A DNA stretch of 64,000 nt from Enterobacter genomosp. O. GTDB taxonomy: Bacteria > Pseudomonadota > Gammaproteobacteria > Enterobacterales > Enterobacteriaceae. The notes under the pieces were generated by a model, which saw only the letters and a list, made by a program, of their open reading frames with translations, searched no databases and was not told where the DNA came from. The position numbers were made by a program, and so were the translations under genes. Below are positions 24,811 through 32,762 of the stretch, piece after piece; positions within the stretch are counted from its first letter, which is position 1; each line of letters starts with the position of its first letter. The stretch covers positions 992,001-1,056,000 of the forward strand of contig NZ_LECZ01000026.1 of NCBI RefSeq assembly GCF_001022965.1, in the 5' to 3' direction.

Positions 24811-26366
24811 ATGCTATATAACATCGGTACCATCGCCATTAACGGGAATACCGCAACCGGCACCGGCACAAACTGGACTGCTGTGGCCAGCCAGGTTCGC
24901 GCTGGCCAGACGATTATCCTCATGTCGAGCCCGGTTCAAATTTTCCAGATTTCAAGCGTGGACAGCTCCACCTCCATGACGGTTACACCTGCCGCCGCTC
25001 CGGCACTGAGTGGTCAGAAGTATGGAATCCTGGTGTCCGACAATATCTCTGTTGACGGGCTGGCACAGGCGATGTCGCAGCTCATCAAAGAGTATGACGA
25101 GAACATTGGCGCGTGGGAGACGTTCGCCACAACCTCAGCCAACCAGAACATTACCGTTACGATCAACGGCACCTCCGTAACTATCCCAAGCATCGGCAAA
25201 CTGGCTCAGAAAGGTACCAATGGTGCTCTCCCGATTGACCAGGGCGGTACCGGGGCAACAACGGCAGAAGGCAGTCGCACAAACCTCGTCTTGGGAAAGA
25301 GCGCCACAAGGAACGTCGGAACGGCTGCCGGAACCGTGGCGGCCGGGGATGATTCGCGGTTGAATACTGTCGATAAAAAAACAGGGGGAAATGTTACCGG
25401 CAGTCTGATGGTAACTCAGGGCAATAGTATGGGAGTATCCACGCAGGAAGGTGGTGATAAGGCTGTTAAGCTATACAACATCACAGGGGATGGGACTGTA
25501 GGAAGTTATGTAAACGCTGTGGGAGGGGCTTGGTATAACGGGAACTGGTCTCCTGGCGGCGTTCGGGGAGTGGGACTAATTTAGACAGAGCGCAGTAAAA
25601 TGTTAATAGCGGAACTGGTACGGCGGGTTCATTTTTATTTTACCCCGATGAGAGATTCAAATCATCTTCGTGTGGAGCTGATGGGGCTGGTTATGGTGGC
25701 TCATGGTCAGACATTAACACATGGCAAAGAAATATCTCTTTTTTCCGAGGTAACGTATCCGTTAATAATGATGCAGGGGTTATTCCTTTTGCCCGATGGC
25801 ATAGTCAATGCAGTGGTGGATATTCTTCAACAGTAGGGCTTGGTTCTATAGCTACCGGGCCTAGTTCGTGGGCGGATGTAGCAATAACAACACTCGGGGA
25901 TGGTGGTTCTGCCGGGCAACGCATATTTCAATTCACGACAGCAAACGGTGATATATACGCCAACGCTGGTGGAAATCTTTCCGGTAACTATATTTTCCAG
26001 AAGCAGCCTAACTGTGACATTACGCTGAAGCACGATATTAAATATGATGATGGTTATCAGTCATACGAGAATATCAGGAAATTCCTGCCAGCAACTTACG
26101 TCTACAACGATGACCCTCGTGAGAGAGTTCGCCGAGGTGTAATCGCTCAGGACGTCATGAAGATTGATAGGGAGTACGTAAAGCTGGTCCCTGCTGCGCC
26201 AAAGTTTGATAGCGAAGGAAACAGGGTTGATGCTGATGATACGTTGGCACTGGATAACAACGTCATCATGCTTGATACCGTGCTGGCATTGAACTACGTC
26301 ATTAAACAGCTGGAGACAACACAGAAAGAGCTTCAGGAGCTTAAGCTAAAAATAGCGGAATCATGA
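24811..26366 (+). pseudogene. Phage tail fibre with S74 chaperone domain, broken twice
   Basis: The first frame (24811-25584) carries a tail-fibre N-terminus: 'MLYNIGTIAINGNT', 'WTAVASQVRAGQTI', 'IDQGGTGATTAEGSR'. Reading continues in another frame after about 25565 ('SGTNLDRAQ', stop TAA at 25596-25598, then 'NVNSGTGTAGSFLFYPDERF', 'GGNLSGNYIFQKQ') to the intramolecular chaperone of the peptidase S74 family ('LKHDIKYDDGYQSYENIRKF', 'RRGVIAQDVMKID') ending at 26366. So at least one frameshift and one nonsense codon break a ~518-codon gene. The ATG at 24811 has GGAG at good distance. Role when intact: host receptor binding. Confidence 0.85.
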
Positions 26367-26562
26367 AGTCTTAGCTTTCAGCCGCAGCCCGTGCAGGTAC
26401 TCAACTGGCTTTGTCTCACCCAGGTCTGCTTACACTCTGCCATTATCGAAAAATTTACAAAAGAGATAATTCGAAACGAGAGAGAAACTTAGAAACGAAA
26501 CGGCGAAGCTTTAAGCAGTGACGATAGGGCCTGTATCTTGAGGACACTGACAAATAAAACAA

Positions 26563-26578
26563 CTGTATATAAAAACAG
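26563..26578 (+). promoter_or_regulatory. LexA (SOS) box upstream of umuD
   Basis: CTGT-N8-ACAG with AT-rich centre, 17 bp before the umuD start. A full consensus match; predicts DNA-damage-inducible transcription of umuDC. Confidence 0.9.
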
Positions 26579-26595
26579 CATTTGAGGTGTGTGCA

Positions 26596-27013
26596 ATGGA
26601 ATTCATCAGGCCAACAGAACTGCGAGAAATTATCGCTCTCCCGCTTTTCAGTGACTTAGTTCAGTGTGGTTTCCCAAGCCCCGCAGTTGATTACGTTGAA
26701 CAGCGTATCGATCTCAATGAGTTACTTGTCGCTCATCCGAGCTCCACCTATTTCGTCAAAGCCGCAGGTGATTCAATGATCGAAGCCGGGATCAGCGATG
26801 GTGATCTGCTGGTGGTGGACAGCTCGCGCACAGCTGAGCACGGTGACATTGTCATCGCCGCGGTGGAGGGGGAATTTACTGTTAAACGCCTGCAGCTACG
26901 CCCGACAGCCCAACTCATCCCAATGAACAGCGCCTAGCCCTATCATTGTAGGCAGCGAAGATACGCTGGACGTTTTCGGCGTCGTGACTTTCATCGTGAA
27001 ATCGGCGAGCTGA
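26596..27013 (+). pseudogene. umuD: UmuD-like SOS peptidase, frameshifted near the C-terminus
   Basis: From ATG 26596 (GAGGTG upstream) the frame runs to a TAG at 26935, giving 113 residues. The catalytic Ser of '[10 protein letters not shown]' and Lys of 'FTVKRLQL' are present. Just after 'LIPMNSA' two bases are missing: in the +1 frame the expected ending continues ('SPIIVGSEDTLDVFGVVTFIVKSAS') to a TGA at 27011, 2 bp before umuC. The product lacks the last ~26 residues, strands that form the UmuD' dimer fold, so Pol V assembly is probably lost, unless the deletion is a sequencing error. Family role: RecA-stimulated self-cleavage to UmuD', the Pol V subunit. Confidence 0.88.
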
Positions 27014-27015
27014 AT

Positions 27016-28290
27016 ATGTTTGCGCTCTGTGATGTGAATTCGTTCTATGCATCATGTGAGACGGTGTTTCGGCCCGATTTGAGAGGCCGGCCAGTGGTTG
27101 TTCTTTCGAATAATGACGGCTGCGTCATCGCGCGCAGCGCCGAGGCCAAAGTGGCTGGAATTACCATGGGAGAGCCTTTCTTCAAACAAAAAGAGCTATT
27201 CCGGCGCGCTGGTGTTGTTTGCTTCAGCATTAACTACGAGCTGTACGCAGATATGTCGAATCGGGTAATGACGACGCTTGAGGAAATGAGTCCTCGTGTC
27301 GAAATTTACAGCATCGACGAAGCTTTTTGCGACCTGACGGGCGTTCGTAACTGTCGTGACCTTACCGAGTTCGGCAAAGAGATACGCGATACAGTTCTGA
27401 AGCGGACGCACCTAACAGTAGGGGTTGGCATCGCTCAGACAAAAACGCTCGCTAAGCTGGCTAATCACGCAGCGAAGAAGTGGCAGCGCCAGACTGGCGG
27501 AGTTGTTGATTTGTCCAATATCGATCGCCAGCGTCGGTTGTTGGCTATTGTGCCTGTGGAGGATGTATGGGGCGTCGGCAGGCGCATTAGCAAAAAGCTC
27601 AACGCAATGGGCATTAAAACAGCCCTCGACCTTTCGGAGCAGAGCACGTGGATTATCCGTAAACACTTTAACGTAGTACTCGAGCGAACGGTCCGGGAGT
27701 TGCGCGGCGAGCCTTGTCTTGATCTGGAAGAGTTTGCGCCGGCAAAGCAGGAAATTGTCTGCAGTCGGTCATTTGGCGAACGCGTCACCGAGTACGAACA
27801 GATGTGCCAGGCTATTTGCAGCTATGCGGCACGTGGCGCCGAAAAGCTTCGTGGTGAGCATCAGTATTGCCGCTTTATTTCTGCATTCGTGAAAACCTCT
27901 CCCTTTGCGCTTAACGAGCCGTATTACGGTAATAGCGCGTCAATGAAGCTTCTCACCCCAACACAAGATTCCCGAGACATCATTAACGCAGCTGTAAAGT
28001 GCCTGGACAAAATCTGGAAGGATGGCCACCGGTACCAGAAGGCAGGAATCATGCTTGGGGATTTTTTCAGCCAGGGGGTGGCCCAGCTCAACCTGTTCGA
28101 TGAGACCGCGCCGCGGGCTGGTAGTGATAAACTGATGGAGGTTCTGGATCAACTCAATGCCAGGGACGGCAGAGGGACACTGTATTTCGCAGGGCAGGGC
28201 ATTCAGCAGCAATGGCAGATGAAGCGTGAGATGCTGTCACCGCGATACACCACACGGATATCAGATGTTTTAAAGGTACAAATCCGTTAA
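27016..28290 (+). CDS. umuC: DNA polymerase V catalytic subunit (UmuC)
   Basis: 424 residues, full length compared with E. coli UmuC (422). Y-family motifs are intact: 'MFALCDVNSFYASCETVFRP' with the first metal Asp, 'VVLSNNDGCVIARS', 'YSIDEAFCDLTG' with the SIDE catalytic acids, and 'VGVGIAQTKTLAKLANHAAKK'. A little-finger domain and a C-terminal beta-clamp-like 'QLNLFDE' follow. It performs error-prone translesion synthesis in complex with UmuD'2. It follows umuD by 2 bp and shares its LexA box. With umuD frameshifted, activity would need a UmuD' from elsewhere in the genome. Confidence 0.95.
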   Translation: MFALCDVNSFYASCETVFRPDLRGRPVVVLSNNDGCVIARSAEAKVAGITMGEPFFKQKELFRRAGVVCFSINYELYADMSNRVMTTLEEMSPRVEIYSIDEAFCDLTGVRNCRDLTEFGKEIRDTVLKRTHLTVGVGIAQTKTLAKLANHAAKKWQRQTGGVVDLSNIDRQRRLLAIVPVEDVWGVGRRISKKLNAMGIKTALDLSEQSTWIIRKHFNVVLERTVRELRGEPCLDLEEFAPAKQEIVCSRSFGERVTEYEQMCQAICSYAARGAEKLRGEHQYCRFISAFVKTSPFALNEPYYGNSASMKLLTPTQDSRDIINAAVKCLDKIWKDGHRYQKAGIMLGDFFSQGVAQLNLFDETAPRAGSDKLMEVLDQLNARDGRGTLYFAGQGIQQQWQMKREMLSPRYTTRISDVLKVQIR

Positions 28291-28350
28291 TTTTTTCTTT
28301 TTGTTCGGGTATAATTTAAAAATCTTCTATCTTATATTATCGGGAAAAAA

Positions 28351-29406
28351 ATGAGTGAATCATTAAAGGATGAAAGTAATTCGATGCCTGGAGTTTCGGA
28401 TTTGAATAAAGAGTTGAAGGATATTGGGGGCTCAAGTTGTGATGAATTAAAAAACGAAAATATATCTAAAGTTGAAAAGTTGGATGAGTCAATAGCACAA
28501 GCAAAACGCAAAAAAAAACTTGATGCGTATTTCATTTCAACATTAGTGATTTATAGCGGCGCTGGTTTTATTTATGCGAATATTGCAGGGGTTTCACTTT
28601 CATTTCTTTTCGGTTATTATTGGCCATCAATGCTTGGTGCATTAATGATGGTTCTTGGCGCTTATTATTTACTGAGAAGGACCGTTTCGCTTTCAAATAA
28701 TTCCAAGAAAAAAGATTTCGTGGATGTTGATTATAAATATACGGAATTTACAAGCGATGGCAAAATTGACGGTAAATCATATGCTGATTTGAAAAAAATA
28801 ACTACAGAATTAGCCGTGAAACTGAAAGGGGCCAAAAACAGAACGCAAGAAAAACGTGATAATGTAGAGAGCATCTTAAAGCAAACAATTACAACATTAG
28901 AGCAAAAAGCGAATGCCGCAGATGAAAAAGCTTCATTGTTACTTCAGCGAGGTGTATCGTACACCAAGTTCGGTATTGGTTATTACTTGCTATCTATATT
29001 GATTTGGCAGGCTATGTTTGTACACTATGGATTTAGGAAAGAGTACTTGTATGGGATATTATCTTGCTCTTTCTTATTTCTATTTATAGAGTTTTTAAGT
29101 GCTTGGTTTTTAAAGCAATACAAAAACTTCACTGATAATTCAGTCTATTTGCTTAAAATAAAATCTTTCTTTGATAGGTTTTTGATAGTCTATTCAATTG
29201 AATCAAAGGAAGGTGATAATGCAAGTGATATTAGAAATTCTTATGAAAAAACAATAGCGTTATTAAGTAAGGATTTGATATGGCCCGACGTGTCGGTTAT
29301 TGAAAGTAAAGAGGCATCTTTTGCTAAAGACACAATTTCTAGCATTTCTGATTTGATAAATGCAGTAAACAAAAAAGAAGAAAAAGATAAAGAAAAGTCT
29401 AATTAG
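28351..29406 (+). CDS. Unknown four-helix membrane protein with coiled coil
   Basis: 351 residues, clearly AT-rich and transferred. Layout: acidic N-terminus (1-58), two membrane segments at about 60-80 ('FISTLVIYSGAGFIYANIAG') and 85-108 ('FGYYWPSMLGALMMVLGAYYLL'), a soluble coiled-coil-like stretch at about 125-205 ('NRTQEKRDNVESILKQTITTLEQKA'), two more membrane segments at about 210-255, and a Lys/Glu-rich cytoplasmic tail. No enzyme motif or known family is recognised. It stands alone between umuC and the SRAP remnant, in the cargo position of the prophage remnant, where morons and phage-exclusion proteins are typical. An exclusion or defence role is inference. Confidence 0.7.
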   Translation: MSESLKDESNSMPGVSDLNKELKDIGGSSCDELKNENISKVEKLDESIAQAKRKKKLDAYFISTLVIYSGAGFIYANIAGVSLSFLFGYYWPSMLGALMMVLGAYYLLRRTVSLSNNSKKKDFVDVDYKYTEFTSDGKIDGKSYADLKKITTELAVKLKGAKNRTQEKRDNVESILKQTITTLEQKANAADEKASLLLQRGVSYTKFGIGYYLLSILIWQAMFVHYGFRKEYLYGILSCSFLFLFIEFLSAWFLKQYKNFTDNSVYLLKIKSFFDRFLIVYSIESKEGDNASDIRNSYEKTIALLSKDLIWPDVSVIESKEASFAKDTISSISDLINAVNKKEEKDKEKSN

Positions 29407-29453
29407 AATCATGATTGATAGGACCTATCAAATTTTGACTTTGATTTTTTGGA

Positions 29454-30083
29454 TTACCAATGGCACGTGACACTGGCGTGCCATATAAACTTGTCGGCAG
29501 GCACTGCGCCGACGACAGCTATCTCTTCAGCTTCTTTCCCGCCTATATCCTCACGCATCCACTCGCGAGCCGCTTCCGGTGACAGAACCAGTGGCCGGCG
29601 ATCGTGAATATCGACCAGACCTTTATCAGCTGCAGACGTCACGATGAGAAAACCTTTAGCATCGTCTCCACGCTCAAATGGTGTGCTGCCGATCGCTGCC
29701 ATAAAGATGGGCTGACCGTCTGCCCGGTGAATGAAATATGGCTGCTTCTTGTCGACTTCCTTCTTCCACTAGAACCATCCATCAGCAAAGCAGATTGCCC
29801 GGCCATGCTGCCAGAGAGGCTTGAACATCCTGCTGGTGGCAGCCGTCTCGACGCGTGCGTTTATCAATGGTGCTTTATCCCACCACCCGGGCGCGTAAGA
29901 CCACAGGACAGGATCAAGATGCAGTTTCTCGTCGCGTTCGCTCAGCAGCAGAACCTTAGTGCCGGGCGCGACGTTGTACCGTCCAATCGGCTCTGGGTCA
30001 TATGCGATGTCACGATCGCCTTCGTCGACGAGATAAGCCAGATACTCTTCACGGGTTTGTGCTTGAGAAAAGCGTCCACACAT
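29454..30083 (-). pseudogene. yedK: SRAP/YedK (HMCES) abasic-site protein, broken
   Basis: The frame from ATG 30083 starts with the obligatory 'MCGRF' (Cys2 nucleophile) and keeps 'IGRYNVAPGTKVLLL', 'GWWDKAPLINARVETA' and 'PLWQHGRAICFADGWF'. Codon 105 is TAG, exactly where YedK has catalytic Glu105. The same frame then continues with 'WKKEVDKKQPYFIHRADG' to 'LVDIHDRRPLVLS' and 'EAAREWMRE'. Near 29465 a one-base insertion moves the end into another frame, losing the conserved 'VSRAxGNxKNQ' tail. Family role: covalent shielding of abasic sites in single-stranded DNA. Two lesions make this a pseudogene. Confidence 0.85.
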
Positions 30084-30311
30084 AGAAACCTCCAGTCAAA
30101 GTTATAACTGAAAGTATAAGGCAGGGAGAAAAAACAGGTGCGCACCGAAACTTTATGATTTTGAAACAGGGTCATAATGAAGGAAGTCAGTGAGATGGTA
30201 AAGCGATGCATTGCGAAACTGGAAGGATCTACGCAAAGTTTCGAAAATAGTGTAAAGAGAAAATCTGACCCGGTAGTGGGTCCGGGGTTGCTGTGATGAC
30301 ATTAGGTTAAT

Positions 30312-30551
30312 TCATTCATTTGTAAGCCACATATCAGACTCTTCAAACATTTCCTCCAGCATACGGTTCAACTTTTCACGGTCGCTTTTGCTGGCATCAC
30401 TATTCAATCCGTTAGCCTGCATAGGTTTAACCTTCACTTCAGCATCAGGGAATATGAGATGAACTCACCTCGTTAGCTCAGCCAGAATAATTTCTCTGGC
30501 TCCATCCAAGCCTTGGACATTTCGCTTATCGTAAACCAACTCAACAAACAT
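30312..30551 (-). pseudogene. Prophage DinI-like protein with an internal TGA
   Basis: From ATG 30551, preceded by AAGGAG, the frame encodes 'MFVELVYDKRNVQGLDG' and 'REIILAELTR', then a TGA at codon 29 (30465-30467). It resumes in the same frame with 'VHLIFPDAEVKVKPMQ' and 'LNRMLEEMFEESDMWL', ending at 30312. This is the prophage DinI-like family (79 codons in all), which modulates RecA and the SOS response. The TGA most simply arose from an Arg CGA codon, since relatives have basic residues here. The upstream LexA box is intact. Confidence 0.8.
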
Positions 30552-30590
30552 AACAGTCTCCTTAATCTGTTTAGAGGAGGTTATATTTTT

Positions 30591-30606
30591 CTGTAAAAAT
30601 ATACAG
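30591..30606 (-). promoter_or_regulatory. LexA (SOS) box upstream of the dinI-like gene
   Basis: CTGT-N8-ACAG with an A/T-only centre, 40 bp before the dinI-like start on the minus strand; a perfect consensus match. The second SOS box in this remnant. Confidence 0.88.
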
Positions 30607-30721
30607 GATCAAGGCGAGTAAAACGATTTAAAGGATGGGATTTTTTCGTCCGATTGAACAGAAAGTACGGGCAATTATTCCCCAGTTTTTCCCCAATGTT
30701 TCCCCGTATAAAAATATCAAT

Positions 30722-30750
30722 AAAAAAACCAGCCATAAGAGGCTGGTTTT
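30722..30750. terminator. Rho-independent terminator beside the tRNA-Pro att
   Basis: AAACCAGCC/GGCTGGTTT stem with A-run and T-run, immediately left of the tRNA-Pro fragment; in the original chromosome it probably terminated the tRNA gene. Confidence 0.8.
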
Positions 30751-30761
30751 CAATGTGTTTT

Positions 30762-30807
30762 TGGTCGGCACGAGAGGATTTGAACCTCCGACCCCCGACA
30801 CCCCATG
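30762..30807 (-). other. Attachment site: copy of a tRNA-Pro (GGG) 3' end
   Basis: About 46 bases on the minus strand match the 3' part of enterobacterial tRNA-Pro(GGG), from the anticodon-loop CATGGGG through the T-loop GGTTCAAATCC to the terminal GCCGACCA. The 5' part of the tRNA is absent on the right, so this is an att duplicate and not a gene. By orientation an element lies, or lay, to the right of the core; prophage genes also end here on the left, so tandem insertion or rearrangement has occurred. Confidence 0.85.
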
Positions 30808-30811
30808 TCAG

Positions 30812-31732
30812 TTATGGTAGGTTGTAGTATTTTTTCAGAGCCGCGATTGCTAGCTGAGTTGCAGTAGCTATTCCTATTCCCAAAGTCCCATTAGCAGCTT
30901 TACTCGCAATATTGGCCAGCCATTTACTAACAGATTGACCATATTCCCCACGTTTGTTAGCTATTGGGCCATCTTCATCAATAGCAATTTCTAAATCGTC
31001 AACATCTGATTTAGAGAATCCCTGAGTTGAGAGATACTCTCTTAATGACTCAATGTCGTTTTTTACGACGTTGTTACTTACGGAGAATGAGTTTTCATTT
31101 CCGAAGTTTATGACGGTATTGTCGCCAAAGATTGAGTTATTGAACAATGAAGACGTATCGATATTTTTAAGTTTTTCTGTCATGTTTTTTTCGTCAGAAA
31201 TTTCAGAAACTTGATCAGAAAGCTCAAGTATGAAATCAAGCAGACGTGATCTGACCTGAGTTAATATGGAAGTGAAGTTATGTAGTGCAATTTCTTTATA
31301 ACAGCGTGTTAACTCATAGCCTTTATCGATACCTTTGCAATATTTAACCAACGCTAAATCCAAAGGAATTGGCTGCTGAAGAGTTTTGCTATCACCGGCG
31401 TTGGTTACCAAGTCTTCAATTTGACTGATAGAAATCCGGACTTCACTGGTTGTAGCGTCGTCATAGTCATCTTCACTTAGATAACCAATAGGTAACGGAT
31501 AAGCACTGTAAAGACGAACGCTATTGTTCAGGTCTGCAAGAATTCTTGCGCCAACAATTCTATAATCGGGAAGGGTAACTGAATCAGGATAGCCATTAAT
31601 TTCATGGTTTACCCATGCCGCAAGCTCCTTTTTCCCGATAGAGAAGAGCAGGATCTTCGTTTTTATGAGAGCATTAGTCGTGCCTTCATCACCAGAACTA
31701 AGAATCTGAATGATTTCTTGCAGTTGATTCAT
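30812..31732 (-). CDS. AbiTii-type abortive infection protein
   Basis: 306 residues. The N-terminal ~100 residues fit the AbiTii domain: 'LIKTKILLFSIGKKELAAWVNHEINGYPD' followed by 'LPDYRIVGARILADL'. The middle is helical ('TSILTQVRSRLLDFILELSDQ'); a Gly/Asn-rich beta segment ('SIFGDNTVINFGNENSFSV') precedes a C-terminal part ending in a hydrophobic Gly/Ala stretch ('AANGTLGIGIATATQLAIAAL'). Phage-exclusion function is inferred from the family name; the mechanism is unknown. The gene ends 4 bp from the tRNA-Pro att core, the usual cargo position, and is AT-richer than core genes. Confidence 0.75.
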   Translation of the reverse strand: MNQLQEIIQILSSGDEGTTNALIKTKILLFSIGKKELAAWVNHEINGYPDSVTLPDYRIVGARILADLNNSVRLYSAYPLPIGYLSEDDYDDATTSEVRISISQIEDLVTNAGDSKTLQQPIPLDLALVKYCKGIDKGYELTRCYKEIALHNFTSILTQVRSRLLDFILELSDQVSEISDEKNMTEKLKNIDTSSLFNNSIFGDNTVINFGNENSFSVSNNVVKNDIESLREYLSTQGFSKSDVDDLEIAIDEDGPIANKRGEYGQSVSKWLANIASKAANGTLGIGIATATQLAIAALKKYYNLP

Positions 31733-31746
31733 ATGTCTTATCCCAT

Positions 31747-31770
31747 AAAAAAGCCCGCGTTAGCGGGCTT
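31747..31770. terminator. Rho-independent terminator
   Basis: GCCCGC/GCGGGC stem (loop GTTA) with a six-A run on the left; for minus-strand transcripts arriving from the right it ends in a T-run just before the AbiTii gene. Confidence 0.7.
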
Positions 31771-32243
31771 CTGTGTAACTAAAGAGCCGCGGCTCCTTTG
31801 CGTATCCTTTTTTGTCTCATCACCGTCTGGTCGGTGTCCTGCCGAGACTGCTAACTTCCTGTTTTTGCTAGTGCTGTCCTAGCACTGTCCAATCATGATT
31901 GGTGGGCTGGCGGAGTCTGAATTGGTTGTGTAATTTATTGAATTAATTTGAATAACTGCTAGTTCAACTTTTCTTAGGGGCCTATTTGGGTGCCTAAAAG
32001 TTTTTTCTCCCTTTGATGAGAAAGAAGACGAGATAGGGACTGTGCGTGGTGATATCTAGTTGAGTCGTCACACTGAAAAACAGATTTGACCTGGTAACCA
32101 TTTCTTGCGCAGCAAACGCGCCGCGCATATACGGTTTGGGCTTACCTTTTATCAAACGCTTAGACTACTATTCGCCTGCGAAATTTTTTGGATAAAAGCC
32201 ATCATCACCAATGCAGCATCGAAAAATGCTTAATTAAAAATGC
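31771..32243. other. Non-coding stretch at an element junction
   Basis: No supported gene. It holds short inverted repeats (GAGCCGCGGCTC at 31782-31793; a GCTAGTGCTGTCCTAGCAC hairpin near 31869) and mixed composition, consistent with the far end of the AbiTii element joined to older island DNA. No integrase or tRNA is seen. Confidence 0.4.
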
Positions 32244-32462
32244 TCACGCCTGCATCCCCTTACCTCGTGCCAGGTTAATTCTTTCAACGCATTCCTTAAA
32301 CGCTTTAAGTTGCTCCGTAGATAGTTCAGATTCATCAATTTTGACCAGAAGAGCGTTGAGAGAGCGTTCAATATCATTTTTAATTAACCGTAAGCAGATA
32401 ACCTTAACCCAACGTGGAGAGAGCTTACTGAGGCCAATTGCTCTTGTGATTTGTAATTTCAT
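32244..32462 (-). CDS. Hypothetical 72-residue basic protein
   Basis: From ATG 32462 behind GAGAGG. Features: a basic helical N-terminal half ('SKLSPRWVKVICLRLIKND'), then an acidic helical segment ('KIDESELSTEQLKAFKECVE') and a basic end. No family is recognised; size and charge pattern would fit a small regulator or antitoxin-like protein, but nothing proves this. Confidence 0.5.
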   Translation of the reverse strand: MKLQITRAIGLSKLSPRWVKVICLRLIKNDIERSLNALLVKIDESELSTEQLKAFKECVERINLARGKGMQA

Positions 32463-32762
32463 GCGATGCCTCTCAACCGCCAGTGTGCCGGTTTTCAACC
32501 TCAGTTATAACACGCAATGGACAGGACTTCTGTTATTCCTTCGCCTAAAATTTAGCATGAAGCGCTTAGCTTGGGTGCAACCAGGATTTCATTAAACATC
32601 AAAATTAGTTTTGCATCATGACGCGCAAGCGCCACGTCATAACCAGAGTTACTAGTTCACCTCAAGGTAGTTTTTCATATTCTGACACAGGATGGGATAT
32701 CTCCTTTGTGCCATAGTGGATGTTATTAATCTCATGCAGTATGGATTCACGAAAAATATACG

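Noticed and set aside
30762-30807. A complete tRNA-Pro gene
   Set aside because: The acceptor 5' strand and D-arm are missing on the right; only the 3' portion is copied.
31869-31920. Possible tRNA-like or attachment sequence
   Set aside because: It forms a short hairpin but shows no T-loop or acceptor pattern.
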